DNA from: an uncultured Roseburia sp. | GTDB lineage: Bacteria; Bacillota; Clostridia; Lachnospirales; Lachnospiraceae | Length of the DNA: 64,000 nucleotides | NCBI GenBank assembly: GCA_900550935.1 | Contig: URUD01000003.1 | Location: 40,887-104,886, forward strand | Direction: 5' to 3' | In this document: positions 33,376 to 43,037 of the stretch, piece after piece | Position numbering within the stretch: the first letter of the stretch is position 1 | Layout of the letters: each line of letters starts with the position of its first letter | Program-made: the position numbers and the translations under genes | Notes under the pieces: model-generated | What the model saw: only the letters and a program-made list of their open reading frames with translations | What the model was told of the DNA's origin: nothing | Database searches by the model: none

Positions 33376-34599
33376 TTATTTTCTTGAATTTTTAAGAAAA
33401 TCCGGGATCTTGATATCTACCGGCTGTACGGAACTCTCCGGCTGTTTTGGTTTCTGGATACCGGAAAATGATGGTGTCGTCTGCTGCATTGGCTGCTGAT
33501 GTACTGGCTGCTGATGTGGCATCGCACCAAAACCAGTTGCTGTTGTTGTAGCTGTCCGGTTGATCGGGGCTGTTCCAACTGGTCTGGTAACAGAACCCAT
33601 ATTCTGATACTGCATCTTTGGCATGATCTTGCCCGGCTGTGCACCTGCAGACTCCTCGAGTCCGGTTGCAATTACCGTAACCGTTGCCTCATCTGTCATT
33701 GTCTCATCGTATTTTGCACCGAAAATGATATTGGCATTATCACCAACTAAATCCTCTACATAGCTTGCTGCATCATTACCATCCATCAAAGAGATATCTC
33801 CGGAAATGTTAATGATAACATGAGACGCACCATTGATGGTAGTCTCGAGCAATGGGCTGGCAACGGCAAGTTTTACAGCTTCGATTGCTTTATCATCACC
33901 CTTGGCAGAACCGATACCGATATGTGCCATACCCTTGTCCTTCATAACGGTACATACATCCGCGAAGTCCAGGTTGATCAATGCAGGTAGGTTGATCAGG
34001 TCTGTGATACCCTGTACTGCCTGCTGCAATACTTCGTCTGCTTTCTTTAACGCATCCGGCATAGTTGTTCTGCGGTCTACGATCTCAAGCAGCTTGTCAT
34101 TTGGGATCACGATCAATGTATCTACACTGTCCTTTAAACGCTCGATTCCGGAAAGTGCATTTAACATACGCTGTTTTGCTTCGAATTTGAAAGGCTTGGT
34201 CACAACACCAACGGTTAAGATACCCTGCTCTTTTGCGATCTTGGCTACAACCGGTGCTGCACCTGTTCCGGTACCGCCACCCATACCACAGGTAACAAAT
34301 ACCATGTCTGCACCTTTTACAGCGGCTGAAAGTTCCTCTGCACTCTCCTCTGCTGCCTTTTCACCAATCTCAGGCTGTGCGCCCGCACCAAGTCCCTTGG
34401 TCAGTTTCTCACCGATCTGGATCAGGGTAGGTGCCTTACACAGTGCTAACGCCTGTTTATCTGTATTTACTCCAATAAACTCTACTCCGCCAATATTTTC
34501 ATCAATCATTCTATTTACAGCATTATTACCAGCTCCGCCAACGCCGATGACGATAATCTTTGCACTGGTATCTGCTTCGTTTGTCATAATCTCCAGCAA
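33376..34599 (-). CDS. ftsZ: Cell division protein FtsZ
   Basis: Tubulin-like GTPase that forms the division Z-ring. The 407-residue product has the GTP-binding G-loop GGGTGTG at 107-113, the T7 synergy region NLDFADV, a variable Gln/His/Thr-rich linker (about 330-385) and the conserved C-terminal peptide DIKIPDFLKN that binds FtsA/SepF. Translation probably starts at TTG (34599), 7 nt after GGAGG; the ATG four codons later has a poorer site. It ends the division cluster and has its own terminator. Confidence 0.97.
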   Translation of the reverse strand: MLEIMTNEADTSAKIIVIGVGGAGNNAVNRMIDENIGGVEFIGVNTDKQALALCKAPTLIQIGEKLTKGLGAGAQPEIGEKAAEESAEELSAAVKGADMVFVTCGMGGGTGTGAAPVVAKIAKEQGILTVGVVTKPFKFEAKQRMLNALSGIERLKDSVDTLIVIPNDKLLEIVDRRTTMPDALKKADEVLQQAVQGITDLINLPALINLDFADVCTVMKDKGMAHIGIGSAKGDDKAIEAVKLAVASPLLETTINGASHVIINISGDISLMDGNDAASYVEDLVGDNANIIFGAKYDETMTDEATVTVIATGLEESAGAQPGKIMPKMQYQNMGSVTRPVGTAPINRTATTTATGFGAMPHQQPVHQQPMQQTTPSFSGIQKPKQPESSVQPVDIKIPDFLKNSRK

Positions 34600-34717
34600 G
34601 GTAGTTCCTCCTTCATTCTCTCCCTAATATTCCGTCAACCCTTTTTCCCCACTACAAACTCATATACTCTATAATATAATTTTTCTCTGAATTAATCAAC
34701 TAATTTTTTGATTTTTT

Positions 34718-35470
34718 TTAGGAATCTGACCTGTCAAAAACAATATCTGTGGTGTCTGGCGTCCAGGTGTCTAAATGTAGTGTACCGGAAAGCCCTGATA
34801 ACTGTGGTAAAATTGCCGATAAACGGACCACTTTCTGTGCCAGATAATCCTCCGATCCCATTACCACTTCAATGGTTCCATAAGTCAGGGTCGGTCTTAA
34901 TGTGCTGTCATAATGGATCTCATCCGGTGAAAGATCATATTTTTTGAGCATCTGTGTCAGTGAAAGCAGTCTGCTTAGGATCTTGTCACTTTCTAATGGA
35001 AGCTTTTCGTACAGTACCACCGTATCACAGGTAATCCCGGTAATTTTGGGAACACCCTCTATCACATCAGATGATGTCTCCACAACAAATCCATCTTTGT
35101 CAAAATATGCATACTGCCCTAATGTATCAATATAAAAACTGCCGAGGATCCCTTTCTCATAAACGCTGATGCGTACGGTATGCGGATCATCGAGTGAGAC
35201 CTCCATTGTATCCACAAACGGCACATCTCCCACATCCATAAACCGGTATTTTAAATCCACATACAATGAGTTCCAGGAATACTCATCATCCAGTACCATC
35301 CGTTGTATCTGTTCGGAGGAATAGAGTTCATTTCCCTCTACCACAACATGTTCTACCGTAAACACATTAATTACAACAAATGCACCGATTGCAATCAACA
35401 GCAAGAGCACAAGAAACACCAGTAAACCGATCTTTCTGCGCCGCTTTCTGCGTCTTTGTTCTCTAATCAT
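34718..35470 (-). CDS. ftsQ: Cell division protein FtsQ/DivIB
   Basis: A bitopic divisome protein of 250 residues: a basic cytoplasmic N-terminus (RRRKRRRKIG), one transmembrane helix (about 15-35), a POTRA domain starting VFTVEHVVVEGNELYSSEQI, and a beta domain. In Gram-positives it bridges FtsL/DivIC and the septal PBP. ATG has GAGG upstream; the gene starts 1 nt after the ftsW stop. Confidence 0.88.
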   Translation of the reverse strand: MIREQRRRKRRRKIGLLVFLVLLLLIAIGAFVVINVFTVEHVVVEGNELYSSEQIQRMVLDDEYSWNSLYVDLKYRFMDVGDVPFVDTMEVSLDDPHTVRISVYEKGILGSFYIDTLGQYAYFDKDGFVVETSSDVIEGVPKITGITCDTVVLYEKLPLESDKILSRLLSLTQMLKKYDLSPDEIHYDSTLRPTLTYGTIEVVMGSEDYLAQKVVRLSAILPQLSGLSGTLHLDTWTPDTTDIVFDRSDS

Positions 35471-35471
35471 A

Positions 35472-36590
35472 TCAGCTAACCTCTAATTTAATTCCCCTCG
35501 ATACAGAAAGTGCTAACCCCATCTCCGCAAGCAGAATGGAAATCGACGTACCTCCATAACTTACGAACGGAAGTGCCACTCCGGTATTTGGAATGGAATT
35601 GGTCACAACCGCAATATTTAACAATACCTGTATGGAAATATGTGACAATATTCCCACAACGATCAATGCTCCATACATATCTGCCGCATTATTGGCGATC
35701 ACGACCAGACGCCAGATGACCAGAAGATACAGTAAGATCAGACAGACCGCCCCAAATAGTCCAAGTTCTTCACAGATAACAGAAAAGATCATATCGTTTT
35801 GCGCCTCCGGGATAAATCCAAGCTTTTGCATACTCTCCCCGAGTCCTTTTCCAAACAGTCCGCCAGAGCCAATAGCATAAAGTCCCTGCAACGTCTGATA
35901 TCCTTTTTCATAATCCTCCGGATGCAGCCAGATCTGTACCCGTTCCGCACGATATGGCGCAATGACGATAAAAAGCGTGCCTGCCAGCCCCACTGCCAGT
36001 GCCATTAAGATAAAGTGAGAATATTTGGGGCTTGCAACAAAAAGCATACAGACTGCGATACCAAGGATAATGATCGCAGTACTTAGGTTATTGTATGCTA
36101 CCACACCTACGACTGGAATAATGATCACCATGATTTTTACCAGACTTTTGAATTCTCCCATTTTCTTTGGCGTTTTATAAATGATCGTTGCAAGAAATAT
36201 AATGACACCAATCTTCGCTAACTCCGACGGCTGGAACTGAACCGGTCCGATTTTGATCCATCTCGACTGTCCATTTGCCTCTTTACCGATAAAGATAACG
36301 GCGGTACAAAGCACAAGTGCCACAAAATATGCCAGCGTGGAAAAACGCATCCAGATCTGGTACGGAATTCTTGATACCACGAGCATTGCTGCCAGTCCAA
36401 GTGCACTCGCATACATCTGACGTTTTACATAGTATGCCGAATCATCAAAACGGATCGAGCCGTAATAAGAACTGGTGCTATACAACATGATCAGTCCAAA
36501 ACAAAGTAAAAAAATGATCAAAAACAACAGACTGTAATCAAAGTATCGAATTGTTTTTTCTTTTTTCTGTCTTTCCGGTTTTCGTGCCAC
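35472..36590 (-). CDS. ftsW: SEDS glycosyltransferase FtsW
   Basis: A 372-residue polytopic SEDS protein that polymerises septal peptidoglycan with a class B PBP. Signatures include the ARWIKIGPVQFQPSE-type block (read QSRWIKIGPVQFQPSELAK), QTLQGLYAIGSGGLFGKGLG, IPEAQNDMIFSVICEELG and the C-terminal PFVSYGGTSI. Ten hydrophobic helices can be counted. It lies between murD and ftsQ; murG, often found here, is absent. Confidence 0.93.
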   Translation of the reverse strand: MARKPERQKKEKTIRYFDYSLLFLIIFLLCFGLIMLYSTSSYYGSIRFDDSAYYVKRQMYASALGLAAMLVVSRIPYQIWMRFSTLAYFVALVLCTAVIFIGKEANGQSRWIKIGPVQFQPSELAKIGVIIFLATIIYKTPKKMGEFKSLVKIMVIIIPVVGVVAYNNLSTAIIILGIAVCMLFVASPKYSHFILMALAVGLAGTLFIVIAPYRAERVQIWLHPEDYEKGYQTLQGLYAIGSGGLFGKGLGESMQKLGFIPEAQNDMIFSVICEELGLFGAVCLILLYLLVIWRLVVIANNAADMYGALIVVGILSHISIQVLLNIAVVTNSIPNTGVALPFVSYGGTSISILLAEMGLALSVSRGIKLEVS

Positions 36591-36703
36591 GCTCTAACCT
36601 CATTTCCAGAACTTATATGTATCATAGACTGCACACTCCGTGAACAGATCTATTGTCACAAACGATGAGAAACACATTTTGTGCGTTCTCGCCGTCCGCT
36701 AAA

Positions 36704-38068
36704 TTACAGGCTTCTGACGTATTCCTTAAAGATACGTCCCCGCTCCTCATAATTTTTGAACATGCCCCAGCTTGCACAGGCAGGAGATAATAACACTGCA
36801 TCTCCGCTCTTTGCATCCTTACAGCAGACATCGATTGCCTCCTCTAAGCTGTCACACAGTTCAATTTGTGTAAATCCATGTTTCTTCGCACATTCTGCGA
36901 TCTTCTCTCTGGTCTGTCCGATCAGTACCAGTTTCTTTACTTTTCCATCAAAGCTCTCGATCCACTCATCATAGGTGGACTGTTTATCATAACCGCCGCC
37001 AATCAGATATGTCGGGCGGTTCATTGCCTGTATTCCCTTTATTGCAGCATCCGGGTTTGTTCCCTTGGAATCGTTATAGAAACGGATTCCATTCCACTCT
37101 GTTACATATTCGATCCTGTGCTCTACTGCCTGGAATTTCTTTAGGGATTCACGGATCTTATCAAGCGATACGCCCATGGTAAGTGCCATACCGGTTGCAG
37201 CCATCGCATTTTCGTAATTATGCAATCCGAGGATATTTAACTCATCCACATCGATCACTTTTTCGTTCTGGCCATCTCTGGCGTAATAGATTGCACCATC
37301 CTCATAGAACAGTCCGTTTTCCAGTTTTCTTACACTACTGAAGTATAAAGGTGTGCAATGTAAAGTCTCTCCAAACTTTCTTAACTCTTCATCCTCATAA
37401 TTCAGCACGCATACTTCGTCCCTGGTCTGATTTCTGGTAATGCTCTCTTTGGTCTTAATATAACATTCCATCGTATGATGACGATTCAGATGATCCGGCG
37501 TGATATTTAAGATAGCGGTCACTTTCGGATGGAATTCATGGATCGTCTCTAACTGGAAGCTGCTGATCTCTGCAACTGTCACAGTCTCATCTGTCGTATC
37601 TGCTGCAACGGAAGTATATGGGATTCCGATATTTCCGACTACCTTTACATCCGGAAAATAATTTGCCATGATTTCTCCGGTCAATGCTGTAGTCGTCGTT
37701 TTTCCATTGGTTCCTGTAATAGCAACAACCGCACCCTTTGTAAACTGATAGGCAAGCTCGATCTCTCCCCAGATTGGGATTTCTTTTTCTCTGATCTGCT
37801 CTACCATCGGCAGATCGGTCGGCACGCCAGGGCTCAATACAGCAAGGTCAATCCGTTTGAGATCTTCCTCTTTTAATGTTCCTAAAATAATTTCAACCTC
37901 TGTGAGCTGCGGATTTTTCTCTTTTAGTGCTGCAGCATCCAGTTCCTGATTGCCATCAAATAAGATTACCCTGCTTCCATTTTTAAGTAACAGCTCTGTT
38001 GCTGCAACCCCACTGATTCCGGTTCCAACCACCAATACTGTTTTTTTTGTCCAGTCCATTGTTGTCAT
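36704..38068 (-). CDS. murD: UDP-N-acetylmuramoyl-L-alanine:D-glutamate ligase
   Basis: Cytoplasmic Mur ligase that adds D-Glu to UDP-MurNAc-L-Ala. The 454-residue product shows the N-terminal Rossmann domain (VLVVGTGISGVAATELL), the ATP loop AITGTNGKTTTTALTGE, the carbamylated Lys/His region HLNRHHTME, and the C-terminal domain FYNDSKGTNPDAAIKGI with a closing SPACASWGMFKNYEERG. ATG at 38068 has GAGGG upstream; a second ATG follows three codons later. Confidence 0.97.
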   Translation of the reverse strand: MTTMDWTKKTVLVVGTGISGVAATELLLKNGSRVILFDGNQELDAAALKEKNPQLTEVEIILGTLKEEDLKRIDLAVLSPGVPTDLPMVEQIREKEIPIWGEIELAYQFTKGAVVAITGTNGKTTTTALTGEIMANYFPDVKVVGNIGIPYTSVAADTTDETVTVAEISSFQLETIHEFHPKVTAILNITPDHLNRHHTMECYIKTKESITRNQTRDEVCVLNYEDEELRKFGETLHCTPLYFSSVRKLENGLFYEDGAIYYARDGQNEKVIDVDELNILGLHNYENAMAATGMALTMGVSLDKIRESLKKFQAVEHRIEYVTEWNGIRFYNDSKGTNPDAAIKGIQAMNRPTYLIGGGYDKQSTYDEWIESFDGKVKKLVLIGQTREKIAECAKKHGFTQIELCDSLEEAIDVCCKDAKSGDAVLLSPACASWGMFKNYEERGRIFKEYVRSL

Positions 38069-38093
38069 CTTACCCTCATTCCCTTTCCATTTC

Positions 38094-39047
38094 TTACATT
38101 GCAAGCAGTGCGATCATACATAAAAGTGCTGTTGTGATCGAGAACACTGCCACGACTCTTGTTTCAGACCATCCACCAAGTTCAAAATGATGATGGATCG
38201 GTGCCATTCTGAAAATTCGTTTTCCACCGGTTGCCTTAAAATAAGTTACCTGAATGATGACTGAAAGTACCTCTACCAGATAGATCAGTCCTACGATCAA
38301 TATAAAAAGCGGCATCTGCATCATATACGCTGTCGAAACCACAAAGCCTCCAAGCGCAAGGGAACCGGTATCTCCCATAAACACACTGGCAGGATATACG
38401 TTAAACAGTAAAAAGCCAAGCAGTGCTCCTACAACAGCACAGGTAACCGGTGCGATCCCCGCATTCGTGCCTATTGCCACAACCGAAAAAAACGTTGCAA
38501 CCATTACCGTTACACTTGACGCAAGACCGTCCAGTCCATCTGTGAAGTTTGTGCCATTGACTGTTCCAACAACTGCAAAAAACAATACCGGAACTGCAAG
38601 CCATCCCAGATCCAGATATTTTCCTCCGGAAAACGGAATCAGCATGGTAAGTGAGATTCCAGAATATTTTACCATATAAACGGCAAATACACCGGTTACA
38701 ATGATCTGCAAGATCATTTTCTGCCATGCCAAAAGCCCATCAGAGCGGCGTAATACCACTTTAAGATAATCATCTAAAAATCCAATCACACCAAAGCCTA
38801 CAGTCATAAATAAGATTGGTACGATCTTTGGATAATCTTTTACATAAAATAATGAAGTGATCACGATGGAGGCAAGGATCATAATTCCACCCATGGTTGG
38901 CGTACCATTCTTTTTCAGATGGGATTCTAATTCTTTGCGTTCTGTCTGCCCCACTTTGAGTCTCCGAAGAAACGGTATCACGATCGGTCCAAGCAGTGCA
39001 CTGATCGCAAATGCAATAATTACCGGTATTACAATTTCATATGTCAT
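38094..39047 (-). CDS. mraY: Phospho-N-acetylmuramoyl-pentapeptide transferase
   Basis: Membrane enzyme that makes lipid I from UDP-MurNAc-pentapeptide and undecaprenyl phosphate. The 317-residue product has about ten helices and the family motifs HLKKNGTPTMGG, GFLDDYLKV (catalytic Asp pair), NFTDGLDGLA, VFMGDTGSLALGG and APIHHHFELGG. ATG at 39047 has GAGGTG upstream. It lies between a class B PBP and murD; murE and murF are not in this cluster. Confidence 0.97.
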   Translation of the reverse strand: MTYEIVIPVIIAFAISALLGPIVIPFLRRLKVGQTERKELESHLKKNGTPTMGGIMILASIVITSLFYVKDYPKIVPILFMTVGFGVIGFLDDYLKVVLRRSDGLLAWQKMILQIIVTGVFAVYMVKYSGISLTMLIPFSGGKYLDLGWLAVPVLFFAVVGTVNGTNFTDGLDGLASSVTVMVATFFSVVAIGTNAGIAPVTCAVVGALLGFLLFNVYPASVFMGDTGSLALGGFVVSTAYMMQMPLFILIVGLIYLVEVLSVIIQVTYFKATGGKRIFRMAPIHHHFELGGWSETRVVAVFSITTALLCMIALLAM

Positions 39048-39097
39048 AATTAAACACCTCATGTACTTTTTCTAATTTCTCTAGTATACGTTATTTT

Positions 39098-40834
39098 TCA
39101 GGATTTATCAAGGTAGGGTAAAATGTTTTCCATAATTTCTTTCACCATCGGTGCCGCAATCTGCCCACCATAATAGATTCCCTTGGGATTATTGATAATG
39201 AAAAGCACTAACACCCTGGGATCATCTGCCGGTGCAAAACCAAGAAACGAGGAGATATACTTGTGGTCGCTTCTTGGAAGAGTCTGTGATGTTGCAGTTT
39301 TTCCACCGATCCGATACCCTTCTATTTTCGCTTTCTGCCCTCCCCCGTCTGACACGACCTTTTCCAGAAGATAACGCATCGTTTCTGATGTTTTTTCCTG
39401 ACAGATCCCTTCTGTCGTATCATATTGCAATGTCTCTATTAAATTTCCATCATCATCCCGTATTTCCACACCAAAGTGCGGCGTCACTCTTCTGCCCCCA
39501 TTTATAATAGAAGAAACGGTCGTCACGAGCTGCATCGGTGTGATCTGAAACGACTGTCCAAACGATATGGTCGCAAGCTCCACAGGTCCGATGTTTTCTT
39601 TTTTGTGCATGATCGTTGCCGCCTCTCCGGGCAGATCAACATTGGTCTTTGACATCAGTCCAAACTGCTTGAAATATTTGTAAAAGTCATCCACGCCAAT
39701 ACGCTCCCCCAGTTCGATAAAGACAGGGTTACAGGAGTTCATGATCCCAGTCTCAAATGTCTCCGCTCCATGTCCTGTCGTCCTTGCACATCGTATTCTG
39801 CGGTCCTCCACCAGTTTATAGCCCGGACAGTAAAACTGATCTGTCAGTGACACAACCCCCTTTTCCAGTGCCGCCGTCGCCGTGATGATCTTAAAAGTCG
39901 ATCCCGGTTCATAGGTGTCGCTGATGCACTGATTCCGCCACATCTGATTGAGCAGGGTCTGTTTTTCGTTCTCTGTGATTCCTTCCATTCCATTGTCTGA
40001 TAATGCAAATGGTTCATTCAGATTAAATTCCGGATAATTTACCATGGCAAGCAGTTCTCCGTTTTCCGGCCGCATCACAATGACAGAAACATAGTCTGCT
40101 TCCTTTTTGACATATGCTTTCTCCGCCGTCTGCTCGCAGTATTTCTGGATATTATAATCCATGGAGATATGAAGGTTATAGCCATTTACTGGCTCCAGGC
40201 GGCTCTCGCCTGCATTTTCGATCTCAATCCCCCTCGCATCGGTCAACGTTAAGATCTTTCCACTGCTTCCCTTCAGGTAATCATCATATTTTACTTCCAG
40301 ACCCAAAATCCCCTGATTATCTCCTCCGGTAAACCCAAGTACCTTTGAGGCAAGCGTATCGTAAGGATAATACCGTTTATAATCCTCATCCACCTTTATG
40401 CCGGAAAGCCCATAGGCACGCAGCCGGTCTCCGGTTTCCTTGTCAACATTCGTCTTTACACGTTCAATAGAGCTGATCTTTTCCACTCGTTTGCGTACTG
40501 TCTCCTCCGGCAGTTCCAGTTCCTTCATCAAAGCTGCAATGACTTTCTCCGGTTCTTTGATCTGACTGTGTATCACAGAAATCGTACAAACAGATTTATT
40601 GGTTGCAAGCACTGTTCCAGTCGCATCTATGATCTTTCCTCTTGCTGCCTTGATGTCACGTTCTCTTTCATGCAGATTTTCCGCTTTCTGTCCATAATAT
40701 TCCGAACAAAAGACCATCAGATACACCAGTCTCCCGATCAGATACATCACGGCAAAAAAGATAGCAAGAAACATTACCATGATCTTTTTTCGATGATAAG
40801 TCTTCGTTCTGTAAAACGGGATCTCTTCCTGCAT
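39098..40834 (-). CDS. Class B penicillin-binding protein with KTA motif (FtsI/SpoVD-like)
   Basis: Peptidoglycan transpeptidase of 578 residues with one N-terminal membrane anchor (about 18-43), a PBP dimerisation domain starting ARGKIIDATGTVLATN, and a transpeptidase domain with STFK (312-315) and SCN (367-369). The third motif reads GGKTATSQ, so the usual KTG is KTA at 512-514. There are no PASTA domains. The ribosome binding site (GTGGGG, 7 nt before the ATG at 40834) lies inside the 3' arm of a terminator-like hairpin. It could serve division or spore cortex; which one cannot be decided here. Confidence 0.9.
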   Translation of the reverse strand: MQEEIPFYRTKTYHRKKIMVMFLAIFFAVMYLIGRLVYLMVFCSEYYGQKAENLHERERDIKAARGKIIDATGTVLATNKSVCTISVIHSQIKEPEKVIAALMKELELPEETVRKRVEKISSIERVKTNVDKETGDRLRAYGLSGIKVDEDYKRYYPYDTLASKVLGFTGGDNQGILGLEVKYDDYLKGSSGKILTLTDARGIEIENAGESRLEPVNGYNLHISMDYNIQKYCEQTAEKAYVKKEADYVSVIVMRPENGELLAMVNYPEFNLNEPFALSDNGMEGITENEKQTLLNQMWRNQCISDTYEPGSTFKIITATAALEKGVVSLTDQFYCPGYKLVEDRRIRCARTTGHGAETFETGIMNSCNPVFIELGERIGVDDFYKYFKQFGLMSKTNVDLPGEAATIMHKKENIGPVELATISFGQSFQITPMQLVTTVSSIINGGRRVTPHFGVEIRDDDGNLIETLQYDTTEGICQEKTSETMRYLLEKVVSDGGGQKAKIEGYRIGGKTATSQTLPRSDHKYISSFLGFAPADDPRVLVLFIINNPKGIYYGGQIAAPMVKEIMENILPYLDKS

Positions 40835-40839
40835 AGAAA

Positions 40840-40887
40840 AACCCCACAAAAGTTCTCAAACTATTTTATTCTGACTTTTGTGAGGTT
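40840..40887 (-). promoter_or_regulatory. Hairpin burying the ribosome binding site of the second PBP
   Basis: On the minus strand AACCTCACAAAAGT pairs with ACTTTTGTGGGGTT (14 bp, one G-U, 20-nt loop) and is followed by TTTC and the ATG at 40834. It looks like a terminator or attenuator after the 704-residue PBP gene and would also hide the GGGG of the next gene's ribosome binding site. Confidence 0.7.
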
Positions 40888-40905
40888 ATGCTATCTGTTA
40901 TTCTC

Positions 40906-43020
40906 TTATTCTACAGGCTCACCCGCCGGTTCATCCGGTGTGGGCCCAGTTTCCCCGGATGTTCCTGTCTCTCCCGCTGTCCCGGCATCATCCGGTCCCG
41001 GGTCTGTATTACCGGTTGCAATGCCATCGTCATTGTTTTCCGGCAGATCCTCTGTTGTATCCGGCACATCAAGGCTCTCTTCCAACGGTGTATTGGCAAT
41101 ATCTGTCGCTGCCGTCTGCTCAGCTTCCTCACCTTTGATATCCCATCCGGCATGGATCCCTGTTACCTCTTCATCCCGGTAAATATTCATATAAGGAAGT
41201 ACTTCCTCTAATATCTCACGCACAATGTTCTGTGCAAAAGTACTGTGGAACTGTTCCTCGGCATTTGGCTCATCCACAACGCAGTAGATCACAAGCTGTG
41301 GATCCTCCACCGGAGCAAATCCAATGAAAGATACCAGATAATTGACGCCGTCACGTCCTGCTTTCTGCGCAGTTCCGGTCTTTCCTCCCATGGAATATCC
41401 ATCGACTTTTGCGGTCGCACCGGTTCCTGAGGTTACGGTGGAATACATGTACTGTTTGAGCGCATCTCCGGTTGATTTGGAGATTGTCTCTCTTAAAAGG
41501 GTCGGCGATTTTTCCTCGATCGTGTTTCCATTTTCATCTGTGATCCGTTTTACCACTCTCGGCTGATACAGATTGCCTCCGTTTACCAGTGAGCAGTATG
41601 CTGTTGCCAGCTGGATCATGGTTGTGTTAAAATTCTGACCAAATGCGTTTGTGGCTAAGTCTACCGGTCCCATATTATCTGCATTAAAGATCAGGGTATT
41701 GGTTCTCGCCTCTCCCGGCAGATCGATATTGGTCCGCTGTCCAAACCCAAAGATCTGCTGATACTTGGTAAAATTATCTTTTCCAATCTTATAAGACATC
41801 TGCATTAAGGCATCGTTGCAGGAATTCATCAACGTCTGCTCCAATGTTTCCATTCCATGTCCCGAACGGTTAACACAGTGTATCGTATGTCCGCCCAGTT
41901 CTTCGTAACCATCACAGTAATAGGTATCTCCGGTTGAAATTGTTCCTGTCTCCAGCCCGGCTGCCACCGTAAATGGTTTTGCCGTCGATCCCGGCTCATA
42001 GGTATAAGTCGTGCAAAAATTCTGCCAGATCTGATTTAGGGCATTCAACTGTGCATCCTCATCCATGGAAGCAAGCTCTTCCTCGGTATAGTAGGCGGAC
42101 AGATCTCTTGGATTGGATGCATCGTAATTCGGATAGTTTGCCATCGCAAGTACATCCCCATTGTTCGGATCCATGATCAGAACACCGACATGGCTTGCCC
42201 CGGCATCTTCCTCTCTGTAATTTCCTGTATATGCCTCGTTAAATTCAGCAATCTTTTTTTCCACTACAGACTGGATATTGGCATCAATCGTCGCCACAAC
42301 AGTGTTTCCGTTTCTGGCTGCTTTGATAGTTTTCTCAAAATTGTTATCCGTATTCAAATAACCATATTCTCTCCCATCCACGCCATTTAAAACATCATTA
42401 TAATGCTGTTCAATCCCATTGATGCCAAGGTTCCCGGAAGTTGTAAATCCAACCACTGAACTTGCCAGTGCTCCATACGGATACTGTCTCTCATACTCTT
42501 TTTCAAACCAGACACCTTTGATATCAGGATTTAACTGTTTTCCCTTTTCATCGGTTGCTTCCTGCATCTCGACAAACGGCTGTATCTCGTCATAAGATAC
42601 CTTTTTCTTTAATACAATATAACGGCTGTCCTTCTTTTCCGTTGCATATCCGTATAGTTCTTCACTTGTGATATCCGGGAAACACTGCGTCAGAGCCGCG
42701 ATCGTCGGAGCAATGTAATCCTCCTTGCTGGTCATAACATAGCAATCCAGTACAACATTATAAACAGCGATACTGGTTGCCAGCACAGTTCCCTTGGAAT
42801 CGACAATATCTCCCCTCTGATAAGGAATTGTCTGACTGTCATATTCCTGCTGGGACAATACGATCTTTTCATATTTGTCTCCGCTCGTATGCTCGATATA
42901 CATCAGTCTTCCGATCAGTCCAATGAGTAAAAGCGCAATGCAGCCGAACATAACGATCAGCTTTTTCTGCATGCGCTTTAAAAATTTTAACCACGGTTTT
43001 CTTTTTCTCTTTGCTGCCAT
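40906..43020 (-). CDS. Class B penicillin-binding protein (PBP2/SpoVD-like)
   Basis: A 704-residue septal transpeptidase: basic N-terminus, one membrane anchor (about 20-40), a dimerisation domain (RGDIVDSKGTVLATS), and a transpeptidase domain with STAK (345-348), SCN (400-402) and KTGT (547-550). A tail of about 75 residues after the domain is acidic and rich in Thr, Gly, Pro and Glu (GTAGETGTSGETGPTPDEP), without PASTA repeats, and probably lies in the wall. ATG follows the ftsL-like gene by 17 nt. It fits the FtsI position of the division cluster. Confidence 0.92.
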   Translation of the reverse strand: MAAKRKRKPWLKFLKRMQKKLIVMFGCIALLLIGLIGRLMYIEHTSGDKYEKIVLSQQEYDSQTIPYQRGDIVDSKGTVLATSIAVYNVVLDCYVMTSKEDYIAPTIAALTQCFPDITSEELYGYATEKKDSRYIVLKKKVSYDEIQPFVEMQEATDEKGKQLNPDIKGVWFEKEYERQYPYGALASSVVGFTTSGNLGINGIEQHYNDVLNGVDGREYGYLNTDNNFEKTIKAARNGNTVVATIDANIQSVVEKKIAEFNEAYTGNYREEDAGASHVGVLIMDPNNGDVLAMANYPNYDASNPRDLSAYYTEEELASMDEDAQLNALNQIWQNFCTTYTYEPGSTAKPFTVAAGLETGTISTGDTYYCDGYEELGGHTIHCVNRSGHGMETLEQTLMNSCNDALMQMSYKIGKDNFTKYQQIFGFGQRTNIDLPGEARTNTLIFNADNMGPVDLATNAFGQNFNTTMIQLATAYCSLVNGGNLYQPRVVKRITDENGNTIEEKSPTLLRETISKSTGDALKQYMYSTVTSGTGATAKVDGYSMGGKTGTAQKAGRDGVNYLVSFIGFAPVEDPQLVIYCVVDEPNAEEQFHSTFAQNIVREILEEVLPYMNIYRDEEVTGIHAGWDIKGEEAEQTAATDIANTPLEESLDVPDTTEDLPENNDDGIATGNTDPGPDDAGTAGETGTSGETGPTPDEPAGEPVE

Positions 43021-43037
43021 GAATTACTCCTGTATCT

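Noticed and set aside
33833..34627. A 264-residue open frame on the plus strand
   Set aside because: It lies antisense to ftsZ in a codon-phase shadow; composition is Ser/Ile/Thr/Pro-rich without motifs.
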